DNA from: Micromonospora sp. MW-13
GTDB taxonomy: Bacteria > Actinomycetota > Actinomycetes > Mycobacteriales > Micromonosporaceae
Reading direction: 5' to 3'
DNA: 64,000 nucleotides
Assembly (NCBI RefSeq): GCF_003434305.1
Contig: NZ_QKKX01000077.1
Span: 1-64,000 of the forward strand
Both the position numbers and the translations under genes were made by a program. Below are positions 8,806-17,589 of the stretch, one piece after another. Numbering within the stretch: the first letter of the stretch is position 1; every line of letters begins with the position of its first letter. A model generated the notes under the pieces. It was not told the DNA's origin, made no database searches, and saw only the letters and a list, made by a program, of their open reading frames with translations.

Positions 8806-9267
8806 CTACCGCCCGGCGTCGGCGTAGATCCCGCGCACGATGTCGTCGACCCGGGGGGCGATGTCGGCCGGGTGGATCGCCGATGAGGGTAGGCCCCCGA
8901 TCAGGTCGGACCACAGCCGGTCCTCGCTGTAGCCGGCGGGTAGGCGCAGGAACCACCGGTAGCCGGTCGGGCGGGCGGGAGCACCGCAGGCGTGCAGGTA
9001 GTCGTTGATGTCGGCGTCGGCGATGGCCTGCTCGTCGTAGGTGCGCGGCCGGCTGTACTGCTCGTCGCCGGCCGGGCTGCTACGGGTCACAGTCGTAATG
9101 TGCGCCTCAACTTGGTCGGGGACACGAATGAGCCTGGCCGGGCCTGCGCACCAGCCCACCAGCCCGCCCCAGCCGCTCTCGGGCAGTTCGATGTACTCGT
9201 CGCCTATGGGGGGCGCGGGTGACAGCGGCACGTCGTCCCAACGGCCGGCGTTCGGATGGCTGTTCAT
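8806..9267 (-). CDS. Hypothetical protein (153 aa)
   Basis: Start at ATG 9267 after AGAGGTG. It is rich in Trp and Gly near the N-terminus (EYIELPESGWGGLVGWCAGP, ARLIRVPDQVEAH) with YRWFLRLPAGYSEDRLWSDL near the end. No transmembrane segment or known catalytic motif. It resembles small uncharacterised actinobacterial proteins (possibly DUF5956) that sit next to XRE regulators, as here. Intact; function unknown. Confidence 0.6.
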   Translation of the reverse strand: MNSHPNAGRWDDVPLSPAPPIGDEYIELPESGWGGLVGWCAGPARLIRVPDQVEAHITTVTRSSPAGDEQYSRPRTYDEQAIADADINDYLHACGAPARPTGYRWFLRLPAGYSEDRLWSDLIGGLPSSAIHPADIAPRVDDIVRGIYADAGR

Positions 9268-9285
9268 GATCACCTCTTGGCACGA

Positions 9286-9317
9286 GGGCTGGGGCCGCCA
9301 TGTGGCGGCCCCAGCCC
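9286..9317. terminator. Strong 14-bp hairpin
   Basis: GGGCTGGGGCCGCC (9286-9299), loop ATGT, perfect complement GGCGGCCCCAGCCC (9304-9317). It sits between the decayed secreted gene and the 153 aa gene, both on the minus strand, so it is a likely terminator or attenuator upstream of the second. No U-tract, as usual in actinobacteria. Confidence 0.7.
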
Positions 9318-9366
9318 CAGTGTGACCGCGCGGACTGCGAGGGTTACGGGAAAACGCAGATGAGGG

Positions 9367-10122
9367 TTACGGGAACACGCACCCCACGTTGCCGGTGCCG
9401 CAGTGCCAGGACTGCGACCGGAGCTCCGCCGCCGTGTAGGACGGGTACCCCTGGGGGGTGAACTGCCCGGTCACGGTCGCGAAGTAGTCGTTGGCGTCGA
9501 CCAGCTTGTTGCCGTAGGTGAGGCCGCTGTCCCATCGCGGGGTGGACGGGCTGATCACCGGCCCGCCGACGGGGTGCTGGCCGCAGTCGGCGTCGGGGCC
9601 GACCTGGTCCTCACGGCAGTTGACCCTCATGTTGTTGAAGTCGAGGTTGGGGCCGCTGTCGTAGATCAGGGTGACGCGCCACTGGGCCTGCCGGCCGTTG
9701 AGGTTGGTGCGGATGACGACGTCGTAAGTGCCGAGGACGCCGGAGCTGTTGCCGTAGGCGGCGTTTCCCTTCGTCTCGGCGATGTAGTCGGTGATGGTGC
9801 GGCGGCAGATGGAGCCGGTCTCGCACCAGGTGTCGTAGTCGTCGTTGGGGGCGTGGTCGGTGGCGACGGGGGTGGCGGGGGCGACGGGGGGTGAAGGTGG
9901 TGGTGGTCAGGCCGTCGGGGGTGTGGGTGGTGGTGGTCAGGCCGTCGGCGGTGCAGACCCACTGGGTGGGCCTGCTCCTTCGTGGCGAGGGTGATGCACG
10001 GCGCGAGCGCCGTTGTGGTGCTGTCGGGCTTCGGGGGTGCTGCGGTGGCCGCAGTAGGGGCGGTGAGTAATCCGGCGGTGATCAGGATGGCGGGCGAGCA
10101 TCGTTGTAGCCGCCTTGTGCAT
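9367..10122 (-). pseudogene. Secreted protein with Thr-rich linker, broken by frameshifts
   Basis: The start at ATG 10122 (MHKAATTML) leads, after a frame change near 10100, into a signal peptide core (AILITAGLLTAPTAATAAPP) and ALAPCITLATKEQ. Another change at ~9965 gives QWVCTADGLTTTTHTPDGLT, a tandem Thr-rich linker, and a third at ~9890 leads into the mature domain (DDYDTWCETGSICRRTITDY, IAETKGNAAYGNSSGVLGTY, ending WHCGTGNVGCVFP). Several cysteines (WCETGSIC, NCREDQ, DCGQHP, WHCGTGNVGC) suggest a disulphide-bonded extracellular protein. The breaks lie next to C/G runs, so either gene decay or assembly error is possible. Function unknown; the C-terminal domain recalls small secreted actinobacterial proteins. 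Confidence 0.6.
9892..9951. repeat. Tandem 30-bp repeat in the linker of the secreted protein
   Basis: Two near-identical 30-bp units built on GGTGGTGGTGGTCAGGCCGT code for repeated D-G-L-T-T-T-T-x-T-P on the minus strand. Confidence 0.7.
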
Positions 10123-10218
10123 GTTGATCCCTTCTCGTGAGGGAAAGTGCTGATCAAGGGGGTTTTCTGGCTGGCCGGCCGTAAGATGAGCATCAATCAA
10201 TTTGGCGGGGAGGTCCAT

Positions 10219-11493
10219 GTGTTGCCTGCTGCCAAAACCCCGGCAACCGGTGGCAACCAGCCCGTCGTCAGCGACACGCTCGGCGAGGAAGTGCGGCGGC
10301 TCCGCACCGTGAAAGGGTGGGGGCTGGCGGCCCTCGCGGCGGCGGCGCACTGCGACCGCGGCTACCTCAGCCGGGTGGAGCGCGGGCTCCGGCGGCCGTC
10401 GCAGACCGTGGTTGCGGCGCTGGACACGGCGCTGGACGTCAACGGTCGGCTACTGGCGCTGGCGAGAGAGGGAGACGACATGCGGCGACGAACAGTCCTC
10501 ACCGGAGCGTCGGCGGTGGCCGCCGCCGTGCTGGTGCCCTCGCCGGCGGCGGCCACCGCCGGCGGCTTGGGTGAGGTGCTGTTCGCCTCGAGGCCCGAGG
10601 TAGGGCCGGTAGGTGTTGGTCAGCTCCGCGCGGCGGTGACCGCGGCCACCGCTGAGTTCCATCAGGTGCGGTATGGGGAACTCGCCCGCCGCCTGCCCGG
10701 GCTGGTACGCGCCGTTGAGGCAACCCGCGACGCGGCGGTGTCAGATGATCCGGCCCAGGTGGAGGGCGTGCTGGCCACCGTGTACGGGGTAGCGGCCAAC
10801 CTAGCCGTGAAGCTTCACGAGACCGGCCTCGCATGGTCGATGACGGACCGGGCCGTGCAGACCGCGCGGGCCGCCGGCAATCCCCGGGCGCTCGCCGAAG
10901 CCCACCGGACCGCCGCCGTGGTGCTGCGCCGGTCAGGGCAGCACGACGAGGCCCGGCGGGTGATCGTCACCGCCGCGACGGGCCTACGCGCCGACACCCG
11001 GCTTGCCGACGGCCGGGACAGGTCGCTGTACGCGTCGATGCTGGCGACGGCCGCGTACACCGCCGCTCTGGCCGACCGGCGAGACGACGCCTGGACGCTG
11101 GCGGGCGAGGCCGGCGCGGCGCTGGCATCCGGCCGGCAGATCGGATTCGGACGCAACGACTTGGAGCTTTACCGGTCGGGCATCGCCCGGGCCCTGGGCG
11201 ACTACGGCCAAGCCGTCGACCACGCCAGGCAGGTACGCCTCGACCTGTGCGCCACTCCGGAACGGAGGGCCCGCTACTGGGAAGACACGGCGCTCGCGTG
11301 GATGGGGCGCGGCCGGCCGACGCAGGCGTGGGAGGCGCTTCGGGAAGCCGAGGCCGCCGCCCCGCAGGAAGTGCTGTACCGGCCATGGGCGCAGCAGCTC
11401 ACGGCCACGCTGCTCGCCGCCGACGTACGCGGCGGGCTACCGGGCCTACGCTCGTTCGCAGCCCGCGTCGGCGTGCCCGGCGCCGCCCGCTGA
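10219..11493 (+). CDS. XRE-family regulator with TPR-like C-terminal region
   Basis: 424 aa from GTG 10219, chosen because GGGGAGG (10207-10213) precedes it by five bases. An ATG at 10186 is in frame but has no such site. An N-terminal helix-turn-helix (LGEEVRRLRTVKGWGLAALA, CDRGYLSRVERGLRRPSQTV) is followed by RRRTVLTGASAVAAAVLVPS and a long helical region with repeated A-x-x-L/A pairs typical of TPR-containing actinobacterial regulators. Ligand and targets are unknown. It is divergent from the decayed secreted gene; the 96-bp gap contains GGCCGGCC. Intact. Confidence 0.8.
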   Translation: MLPAAKTPATGGNQPVVSDTLGEEVRRLRTVKGWGLAALAAAAHCDRGYLSRVERGLRRPSQTVVAALDTALDVNGRLLALAREGDDMRRRTVLTGASAVAAAVLVPSPAAATAGGLGEVLFASRPEVGPVGVGQLRAAVTAATAEFHQVRYGELARRLPGLVRAVEATRDAAVSDDPAQVEGVLATVYGVAANLAVKLHETGLAWSMTDRAVQTARAAGNPRALAEAHRTAAVVLRRSGQHDEARRVIVTAATGLRADTRLADGRDRSLYASMLATAAYTAALADRRDDAWTLAGEAGAALASGRQIGFGRNDLELYRSGIARALGDYGQAVDHARQVRLDLCATPERRARYWEDTALAWMGRGRPTQAWEALREAEAAAPQEVLYRPWAQQLTATLLAADVRGGLPGLRSFAARVGVPGAAR

Positions 11494-11619
11494 CCTCCGG
11501 CCTCTCCGGCTGTCGCCCATGCGACACCCTCCCGCCGCCGAGGGGCGCCCGATGAGTCACAGAGTGCCGGAACCGCCCATCGGCCTCTGTTGCCAGCGTG
11601 GTACTTACGGCGACGTCGT

Positions 11620-12012
11620 AGAGCGCGTGGGCCGTGTCTCCGTGGTGTTGGGCGTCGTCATAGAAGCGCATCCAAGGAGGGTCTTCACTTGGCTGCGAGT
11701 GGGCGAATGCCTCATCGGCGGCCCCGACGGCGGCAAAGACCTCCTGAGCCCGGGTTGGCCCGAACTTGGCCAAGGCTCGAGCCCGCACGGTGTGAAGCAT
11801 CGCCCGTTCCGTCGGCGTTAGTCGGTCAGCCCGGTCGGCCAGCAGCACAGCACGTTGGTGCCAGTTCCCGCCGATCTCAGCGCACTGCAACGCGAAGGCA
11901 AACCGCCGCCGGGCATCGGCGTGCTCATAGGCGTCGAAGAGCATGAAGGCCACCACGCCAGCAAGTTGCGCCATCGCCGTATGAAGATCCGCTTGTAGCG
12001 ATGGAGGGCACG
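11620..12012 (-). pseudogene. TPR-type regulator, C-terminal remnant
   Basis: The reverse strand reads LHTAMAQLAGVVAFMLFDAY, EHADARRRFAFALQCAEIGG, DRLTPTERAMLHTVRARALA, SEDPPWMRFYDDAQHHGDTA: the helical tail common to XRE/TPR regulators. The DNA-binding part is gone; at ~12013 the frame continues into a piece of IS5 transposase. The family's usual C-terminal ~80 residues are also missing. Confidence 0.65.
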
Positions 12013-12073
12013 GCCGGTCGAAGGCGGGTGGGCGGCCGCCTTTGGAGCCTTTGGCCTTGCGACCGGCAGTCAT
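12013..12073 (-). mobile_element. IS5-family transposase scrap
   Basis: About 20 codons reading GRKAKGSKGGRPPAFD, the conserved KGSxGGRPPAFD segment of IS5 transposases, joined to the TPR remnant. From 12074 to 12359 nothing recognisable is present. Confidence 0.55.
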
Positions 12074-12359
12074 CGAACTACGGCAGTTATTAACCGAAAA
12101 GATGCACGCCGGTGGTACTACGGGGTGCACCAGCGAGCGGCAACCAGGCGCAGCGCATCGCTGCCGCCGGCTGGCGCAGGTTGACGCCCCGCCGTGGAAG
12201 TCGGCCTGCACCTCGACCGCTTTTGTACTGCTCAGACGCCGCAGATGTATGCGGTTGGGGGCGCGTCGGCCGCGCCGAGGCAGTGGGCGTCGGGCACCAA
12301 CCTGCTCCCCCACCCAGGACTCCCGGCCTCTGTGGGCAACGGCCTCTGCTGTGGCACGG

Positions 12360-12932
12360 TCAACGGTGGACCGTCGTTCCGCGGGCCTCCAAGCGGGTCA
12401 GGACATCGGGGTCGTCGAGGTGCGCCAGCGAGACGTCGAGGGTGTGTAGCGCAGGCAGCGACTCCAGCGCCGCCGCTCCCGTGCATTTCCCGGTCAGTAC
12501 CAGTTCCGACAGGGCCGGGTGGCCGGTCAGCGGGGTCAGCTCCAACGGCCCTCGACGGTAGCCGTGGCCGTCCAGGTCCAGGGACCGCAGGCTGGACAGT
12601 GCGCGAATGCCCTCCAGCGACGTCACGTTGTAGTCGTCGGACTCGCCGCCGGTGTCGATGTCCAGGGTCTGCTCGATCAGCATGTAGATGTCGCTGCCGC
12701 CGTCGAACTGCAAGTGGGTGATCGCTGCAGCCTCGGCCGACGGCACCGCGACGGCATGTAACAGCTCTAGTGACGCCTCCAGGCGCGGGCCTGGACCTGG
12801 GTAGCCGTCCTCCGGGCCATCGGGGCCGGTCGACTCGATGAGCGCCTTGAGGTCGTCGGCAGCGATCGCGTCATCCAGCAGGGCGTCCAGGACGCCCAGG
12901 TGCAGGCCGAGGTCGGCGAAGATGAGGGTCAT
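12360..12932 (-). CDS. Hypothetical protein with leucine-rich-repeat-like C-terminus
   Basis: 190 aa from ATG 12932. The N-terminal half is acidic (LGVLDALLDDAIAADDLKAL). The C-terminal half contains irregular LRR-like steps: LEGIRALSSLRSLDLDGHG, LTPLTGHPALSELVLTGKC, ALESLPALHTLDVSLAHLDD. This arrangement resembles actinobacterial proteins of the DUF6892 type, tentatively. No signal peptide or membrane segment. The gene appears intact and isolated among IS debris; function unknown. Confidence 0.6.
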   Translation of the reverse strand: MTLIFADLGLHLGVLDALLDDAIAADDLKALIESTGPDGPEDGYPGPGPRLEASLELLHAVAVPSAEAAAITHLQFDGGSDIYMLIEQTLDIDTGGESDDYNVTSLEGIRALSSLRSLDLDGHGYRRGPLELTPLTGHPALSELVLTGKCTGAAALESLPALHTLDVSLAHLDDPDVLTRLEARGTTVHR

Positions 12933-13142
12933 GATCCCGACCGTATCTTGTTACCCGGCTTGGCTTAGGCGGAGCGGGTCGTCGTTCGAGTCAGGCGGGG
13001 CTGGTGACAGTTCGGAGGCGGCCGGTGCGGTGGAAGCGGACCAGCCGTCGGGTCAGGACGACGACCATGGCCCACTGCGCCATCGCGGCGGTGCACCCGA
13101 TGACGTTGTCACCGTGGTGTCGCCACCCGCTACAACAGGGCT

Positions 13143-13790
13143 GAAGGCAGGTGGCCGGCCGCCACGGGAGCCTTTCGCGAGGCGGTGGGCGTCTTGGTCG
13201 CTCTTGCTCGGGATGCAGGCCTTGATTCCTCGGCGGCGCAGGTAGGCGCGGTTGGCCCTGGACGTGTAGGCCCGGTCCGCCAAAACCTGCAGCGGGCGGG
13301 TCCGGGGCCGACCGGGCCCGCAGCGGGCAACCCGGATGCGGTCGAGGACCGTGGTGAATTGCGGGCTGTCACCACGGTGCCCGGCCGTGACGACGGTGGC
13401 CAGGACCTTACGGCCCTGTTCACAGGCAAGATGCGTCTTGGTGCTCCACCCGCCCCGCGAACGGCCCAGCGCGTGATCGGCAGGTTCGGCATGGATCCCG
13501 CCCGGTGGTTCTTTCTGCCGGTCGCCGTCACGACGGGCACCGGCCGCGTAATGATGGGCACGGCTGATCGTGGAGTCGACGCTGACACTCCAGTCGATGC
13601 GCCCGGCAGCATCGGCAGCGGCCTGCAGCCCCGCCAAGACGCGAGCCCATGTGCCATCACGCTGCCAACGGCGGAACCATCGATACAGCGACTGCCACGG
13701 GGCGTAGTTCGCGGGCACGTCACGCCATGGCGCACCGGTGCGTACCCGCCACCGTATGCCGTCGATGATCTGTCGTCTGGTCCACTTGCA
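13143..13790 (-). pseudogene. IS5-family transposase, truncated at both ends
   Basis: The reverse strand reads RRQIIDGIRWRVRTGAPWRD, VPANYAPWQSLYRWFRRWQR, VSVDSTISRAHHYAAGARRD (first Asp), GGWSTKTHLACEQGRKVLAT, VLADRAYTSRANRAYLRRRG (second Asp), LAKGSRGGRPPAF. The first ~40 residues and the C-terminal region with the catalytic Glu are missing, so the enzyme is dead. Downstream, 12950-13142 holds no recognisable gene. Confidence 0.8.
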
Positions 13791-13845
13791 CGGTCTTCAA
13801 CCTGTGCCGGACACGCCCTAGCCGCACCCGGCCAATGGCTTCGGG

Positions 13846-14286
13846 TCAGGCCCGCTTGCGGCTCGCGATCTCGTCAGAGAGCTGCTGCACATGGGCGGGG
13901 TCCGCGTCCCGGGCAAGGGCGACGTAGTGGTCCATGACGGTCGGCCGGTAGCGCACGGGCAACGTCTGTCCTGGGGCGAGTCGGGTGAGCTCGGTGATCG
14001 TGAGGTCTTCGTCTGCGATACCGCGGAACGAGACGCCGTCGGCGGTCTCCACGTCGAACATCAGGACCACGCGTGGACTGCCGTCGCTGCTGACCTCCCG
14101 CCAGTCGACGAGAACGCCGAGCGCAAGCGCCCCCGCACGCAGTTCCGCATTGCGCTTCCATGCATCACTGCTCAGGAGCGGGTTCGGGGCGACGCCCGGG
14201 AAGTCGGGCCCGACGCCGAGCGATTCCCGACTCAGGTCGGGCCTGAGCTGCGCCATCAGATCGTTGAGCTTCTTCGAACCGAACAT
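13846..14286 (-). CDS. Hypothetical protein (146 aa)
   Basis: From ATG 14286. It contains RNAELRAGALALGVLVDWRE, a beta-rich stretch (RVVLMFDVETADGVSFRG) and LAPGQTLPVRYRPTVMDHYV, a pattern seen in small bacterial proteins with an OB/DUF3592-like beta-barrel. Single domain, no membrane segment, C-terminus rich in Lys/Arg. Intact; function unknown. Confidence 0.6.
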   Translation of the reverse strand: MFGSKKLNDLMAQLRPDLSRESLGVGPDFPGVAPNPLLSSDAWKRNAELRAGALALGVLVDWREVSSDGSPRVVLMFDVETADGVSFRGIADEDLTITELTRLAPGQTLPVRYRPTVMDHYVALARDADPAHVQQLSDEIASRKRA

Positions 14287-14399
14287 CCTGACCCCCCCTC
14301 ACAGCGGCGCCGGAATCTCGGCCTGGCGCTTCGCCCTCACCGCGATTGTACGTCGCGGCCATTCCTTTCCGGCCCGGGCGTCCCGTCGGTTCCGGGAGC

Positions 14400-14455
14400 A
14401 TCCCTCGATCAACGACCACTGGGCATCCGAGAGCAACTGAAAACGCGACACGGGA
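14400..14455 (-). mobile_element. IS5-family transposase, N-terminal scrap
   Basis: The reverse strand reads SRFQLLSDAQWSLIEG, the usual N-terminus of IS5 transposases, then shifts frame. It lies just outside the left end of the ISL3 element. Confidence 0.55.
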
Positions 14456-14485
14456 CCAGAGCTCCAGCCAGAACGCTCAACCTTT

Positions 14486-16118
14486 GGCCCTGTCTCACAT
14501 TCGGTGGTGACGGAGGGTGATGGGGTGTCGTTGCCTCCTATGTGGAGAATGTCAACAAGCTTGTGCAGGCGGTGTTCTCGGGGCTGTCTCCGCTGGTCAT
14601 CGAGGACGTGGCAGTCGAGGGTGAGCGGATCGTGGTGCTGGCCCGGACGCCGCAGGACACTGCGGTCTGCCCGATGTGCGGGGCCTCGTCGGGACGGGTC
14701 CACGGCTATCACTGGCGGACGGTGGCCGACGTTCCGATCGACGGGCGTCGGGTGGTGGTCCGCGTGCGGGTACGGCGTCTGGTGTGCCCCACGCGCGGCT
14801 GCCGTCGTCACACCTTCCGCGAACAGGTTCCTGGGGTGCTGGAGCGATACCAGCGCCGCACGGCCCGTTTGAACAGGCAGGTCAAAGCCGTCGTTAAGGA
14901 GTTAGCGGGCCGGGCAGGGTCGCGTTTGCTGGCGATACTGGCCATGGGCCTGTCCCGTCACACGGCCCTGCGCGCCCTGCTGCGCATCCCGTTGCCCACC
15001 GGGCGGACGGCCCGTGTGATCGGCGTTGACGATTTCGCTCTGCGCCGGCGGCACCGCTACGCCACCGTGGTGATCGACGTCGAGACACATGAGCGGATCG
15101 ACGTAACTACCCGACCGCACCGCCGACATCCTGGAAGCGTGGCTGCGCGAGCATCCCGGCGTCGAGGTCGTGTGCCGCGACGGCTCGGCCACCTACGCCG
15201 AGGCCATCCGCCGCGCTTTGCCCGCCGCGGTGCAGGTCGCGGACCGATGGCACCTATGGCACAACCTATGCGAAGCGGCCCTCAGCGAGGTAAAGGCGCA
15301 CAGCACCTGCTGGGCCCCCGTACTGGACGCACCCATCTACGACGGGTCCCGCGCGCAGACGACCCTGCAACGCTGGCACCAGGTCCACAGTCTGCTCGAC
15401 CAGGGCGTGGGCCTGCTGGAGTGCGCCCGCCGCCTGCAGTTGGCCCTGAACACCGTCAAACGCTACGCACGAGCCGACCGGCCCGAACGGATGCTCCGCG
15501 TCCCCAAGTACCGTGCCAGCCTCGTCGACCCCTACCGTGAACACCTGCGCAAACATCGGGCCGAAGACCCCGGCGTCCCCGTCAAGCACCTCTTCAAAGA
15601 AATCAAGGCCCTCGGCTACACCGGCTGCCTGAACCTGCTGCACAAGTACATCAACCAAGGCCGCGCGGACGCCGACCGCAGCCACATCTCCCCACGCCGG
15701 CTCGCCCGAATGATCCTCACCAAGCCCGACAACCTCAAGCCCGAGCATCGAGATCTGCTGGCACGGCTCACCGCAGCCTGCCCCGAGATGACCCAACTGG
15801 CCGCCATTGTCGGGCGCTTCGCCGAACTCCTGAAGCCTCAGCCGGGAAACGCCGACCGGCTCTCACTCTGGATCGTCCAGGTCCGCGCGGCCGATCTGCC
15901 TCACCTACACGCCTTCACCCGGGGTCTGGAACGCGATCGCGACGCCGTGAACGCCGCGCTCACGCTTCCCTACAGCAACGGCCCCACCGAAGGCGTCAAC
16001 ACCAAGACCAAACGGATCGCACGCCAGATGCACGGACGAGCAGGCTTCACCCTGCTCCGCCACCGCATCCTCCTCGGATAGCAGCACCCTACGTCACCAC
16101 CGAATATGAGACAGGGCC
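14486..16118 (+). mobile_element. ISL3-family insertion sequence, complete ends
   Basis: Bounded by 27-bp terminal inverted repeats at 14486-14512 and 16092-16118 with one mismatch (outer bases GGCCCTGTCTCA at the left). The flanking octamers (CAACCTTT at left, GTTGGCGA at right) are not duplicates, so the present junctions are not a simple insertion. The element carries one transposase reading frame that is interrupted once. Confidence 0.9.
14542..16081 (+). pseudogene. ISL3-family transposase, single-base frameshift
   Basis: The N-terminal zinc-binding region has CPMCGASS and CPTRGCRRHTF. The DDE core follows: GVDDFALRRRHRYATVVID (first Asp), CRDGSATYAEA, VADRWHLWHNLCEAALSEVK (second Asp), and SNGPTEGVNTKTKRIARQMH (Glu). 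At about 15103 one extra A (GTAACTACC where GTACTACC would be read) moves the frame; without it the chain runs through LPDRTADILEAWLREHPGVE. The total length of ~510 aa fits the family. No slippery heptamer is seen, so this is more likely inactivation than programmed frameshifting. Confidence 0.85.
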
Positions 16119-16309
16119 GTTGGCGAGATAGGCCCTGCATCAAAGGACACGGTTCTGCCGGGTAGACGAGTCCCTCGCGGTTCCAGGCCAGGCCGATGGG
16201 TAGCTGGCCTGTGATGCCGTCGGGTGGTGACGTTCTGGCCGGGCAAGGCTGCTGGGCGCAGTTGCGTTGTTCGGTTGGTGGCCATGCGGAACTCGGCGGG
16301 GAGCTGCGG

Positions 16310-17047
16310 TCAGATCGCTTGGGCGAGTCCGGTGAACGCGGCGGCCACCCGCAGCGCGGGCGGGACGTCGGTGGCGAGTTCGTAGTGTCCGCGTCGGAGG
16401 TTCTGCACGAACGCGTGGCCGGTGATGATCGTCTGCGCGGTGCGGTCGGCGCGGAGTCCGCGCATCGGTCTGAGCCGGTGCTTGAGCTGGCTGTGATCGG
16501 CCTCGATCGGATTGTTGGCGTGCCGTTCGACGCGGTGCCACGCCGACGGGACCAGGTCCTCCAGCACTCTGGCGTAGGCGGGGGCGGCGTCGGTCACGAC
16601 TTCGCTGGGCGTGACCTTCAGCGTGGTCAGCGCTCGGTGGAAGAACCGCCGGGCCGCAGCGGCATCCCGGCGCGTCGAGACGAGCACGTCGATGATCTGA
16701 CCATGCTGGTCGACGGCCCGGTAGACGTACCGCCAAATGTCGTTGACCTTGACGTAGGTCTCGTCAACGTGCCAGCGGTCACCAGGTGAGTGGCGGGAGA
16801 ACCGGGCGGCGTCGGCCAGCAGCGGGGTGAACCGCTGCACCCACCGGTAGACCGTGACGTGATCCACCTCGACACCGCGTTCGACCAGCAGTTCCTCCAC
16901 GTCTCGGTAGGAGAGGTTGAACCGCAGGTACCAGCGGACCGCCAGAACGATCACCTCAGGCGGGAACCGGAACCCGACGAACGCCGACGACGGCGGGGAC
17001 CAGGGCCGGACACGAGACGACGACCTCACCGGGCAAGCAGACCACAC
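16310..17047 (-). CDS. IS6-family transposase, intact
   Basis: 245 aa. After a variable N-terminus the protein shows the IS6 order: a helix-turn-helix region (LSYRDVEELLVERGVEVDHV), first Asp in RWHVDETYVKVNDIWRYVYR, second Asp in SEVVTDAAPAYARVLEDLVP, Glu in NNPIEADHSQLKHRL, then RADRTAQTIITGHAFVQNLR. It starts at GTG 17047; start codons closer to GFRFPPEV are possible. The outer end near 17080 (GCAACAGACC) abuts a truncated phosphotransferase, so this insertion removed the 5' part of that gene. The same transposase is represented by the fragment at 7912-8303, in the same orientation, so recombination between the two could delete or invert the 8-kb interval. Confidence 0.9.
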   Translation of the reverse strand: MWSACPVRSSSRVRPWSPPSSAFVGFRFPPEVIVLAVRWYLRFNLSYRDVEELLVERGVEVDHVTVYRWVQRFTPLLADAARFSRHSPGDRWHVDETYVKVNDIWRYVYRAVDQHGQIIDVLVSTRRDAAAARRFFHRALTTLKVTPSEVVTDAAPAYARVLEDLVPSAWHRVERHANNPIEADHSQLKHRLRPMRGLRADRTAQTIITGHAFVQNLRRGHYELATDVPPALRVAAAFTGLAQAI

Positions 17048-17089
17048 CAGGCAAGCTGAAGTCGATCATGCTTTCGCCCAACGCAACAG

Positions 17090-17580
17090 ACCCCTACATA
17101 GTCCGCCTGACGCAAGCGTGGCCGGAGCTGCTGGCCAGCCGGCCCGACGACCCGCTCACCCCCGTCATGCAGCAGCTGCTCGCGGCATGGCAGCGCAGCG
17201 GGGACGCGGACCTGGTCACCGCGCCAGCCACGCCGGTACTGTCCCGCGGTGATGCGAACCTGCTCAACTGGATGACGACCGACGACAGCGCCGCCTGTGT
17301 CGACTTCGAGTACGCCGGCTTCAGCAACCTAGCCTTCGACGCCGCCGACCTCATCGAACACATCTCCGGCCGCGCGGTCCCGGACAGCAAGTGGACCCAG
17401 CTCCTGCCCGACCTCGGCGTCACCGATGCCAACCGACACCTGTTCGCCGCGAACCAGCGCACCTGCGCCCTACGATGGCTGGCGGTCTTGTGGAAACAGC
17501 GCGACCGCCGCCGCGAGGAGTTCACCATCCAGCACGAGCGGGTCGGCATGCTCTACAGCAGCGCCAACCCCTACGCCTGA
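17090..17580 (+). pseudogene. Phosphotransferase (APH/choline kinase-like), 5'-truncated
   Basis: The C-terminal ~160 residues of an aminoglycoside-phosphotransferase-fold kinase. VLSRGDANLLNWMT corresponds to the catalytic-loop H-G-D-x-x-x-x-N (with Arg in place of His) and CVDFEYAGFSNLAFDAADLI to the Mg-binding D-F/W-E segment. The ATP-binding N-lobe is missing because IS6 ends at ~17085; an ATG at 17068 within the IS end could produce only a non-functional half. Substrate unknown; resistance should not be inferred. Confidence 0.7.
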
Positions 17581-17589
17581 CCGCCAACC

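Noticed and set aside
9891..9951. Tandem repeat as a possible CRISPR or regulatory repeat
   Set aside because: There are only two units without spacers and they code for a Thr-rich linker in a secreted protein.
11399..12313. 304-residue frame as one intact gene
   Set aside because: Only ~130 residues look real (TPR remnant); the ends are IS5 scrap and Arg-rich noise, so it was split into pieces.
14542..16081. Programmed frameshift in the ISL3 transposase
   Set aside because: No slippery sequence or stimulatory structure is apparent; a single extra A explains the break, and the family normally has one continuous frame.
17068..17580. Functional antibiotic-resistance phosphotransferase
   Set aside because: The ATP-binding lobe is missing and the catalytic loop deviates (RGD), so activity is not expected.
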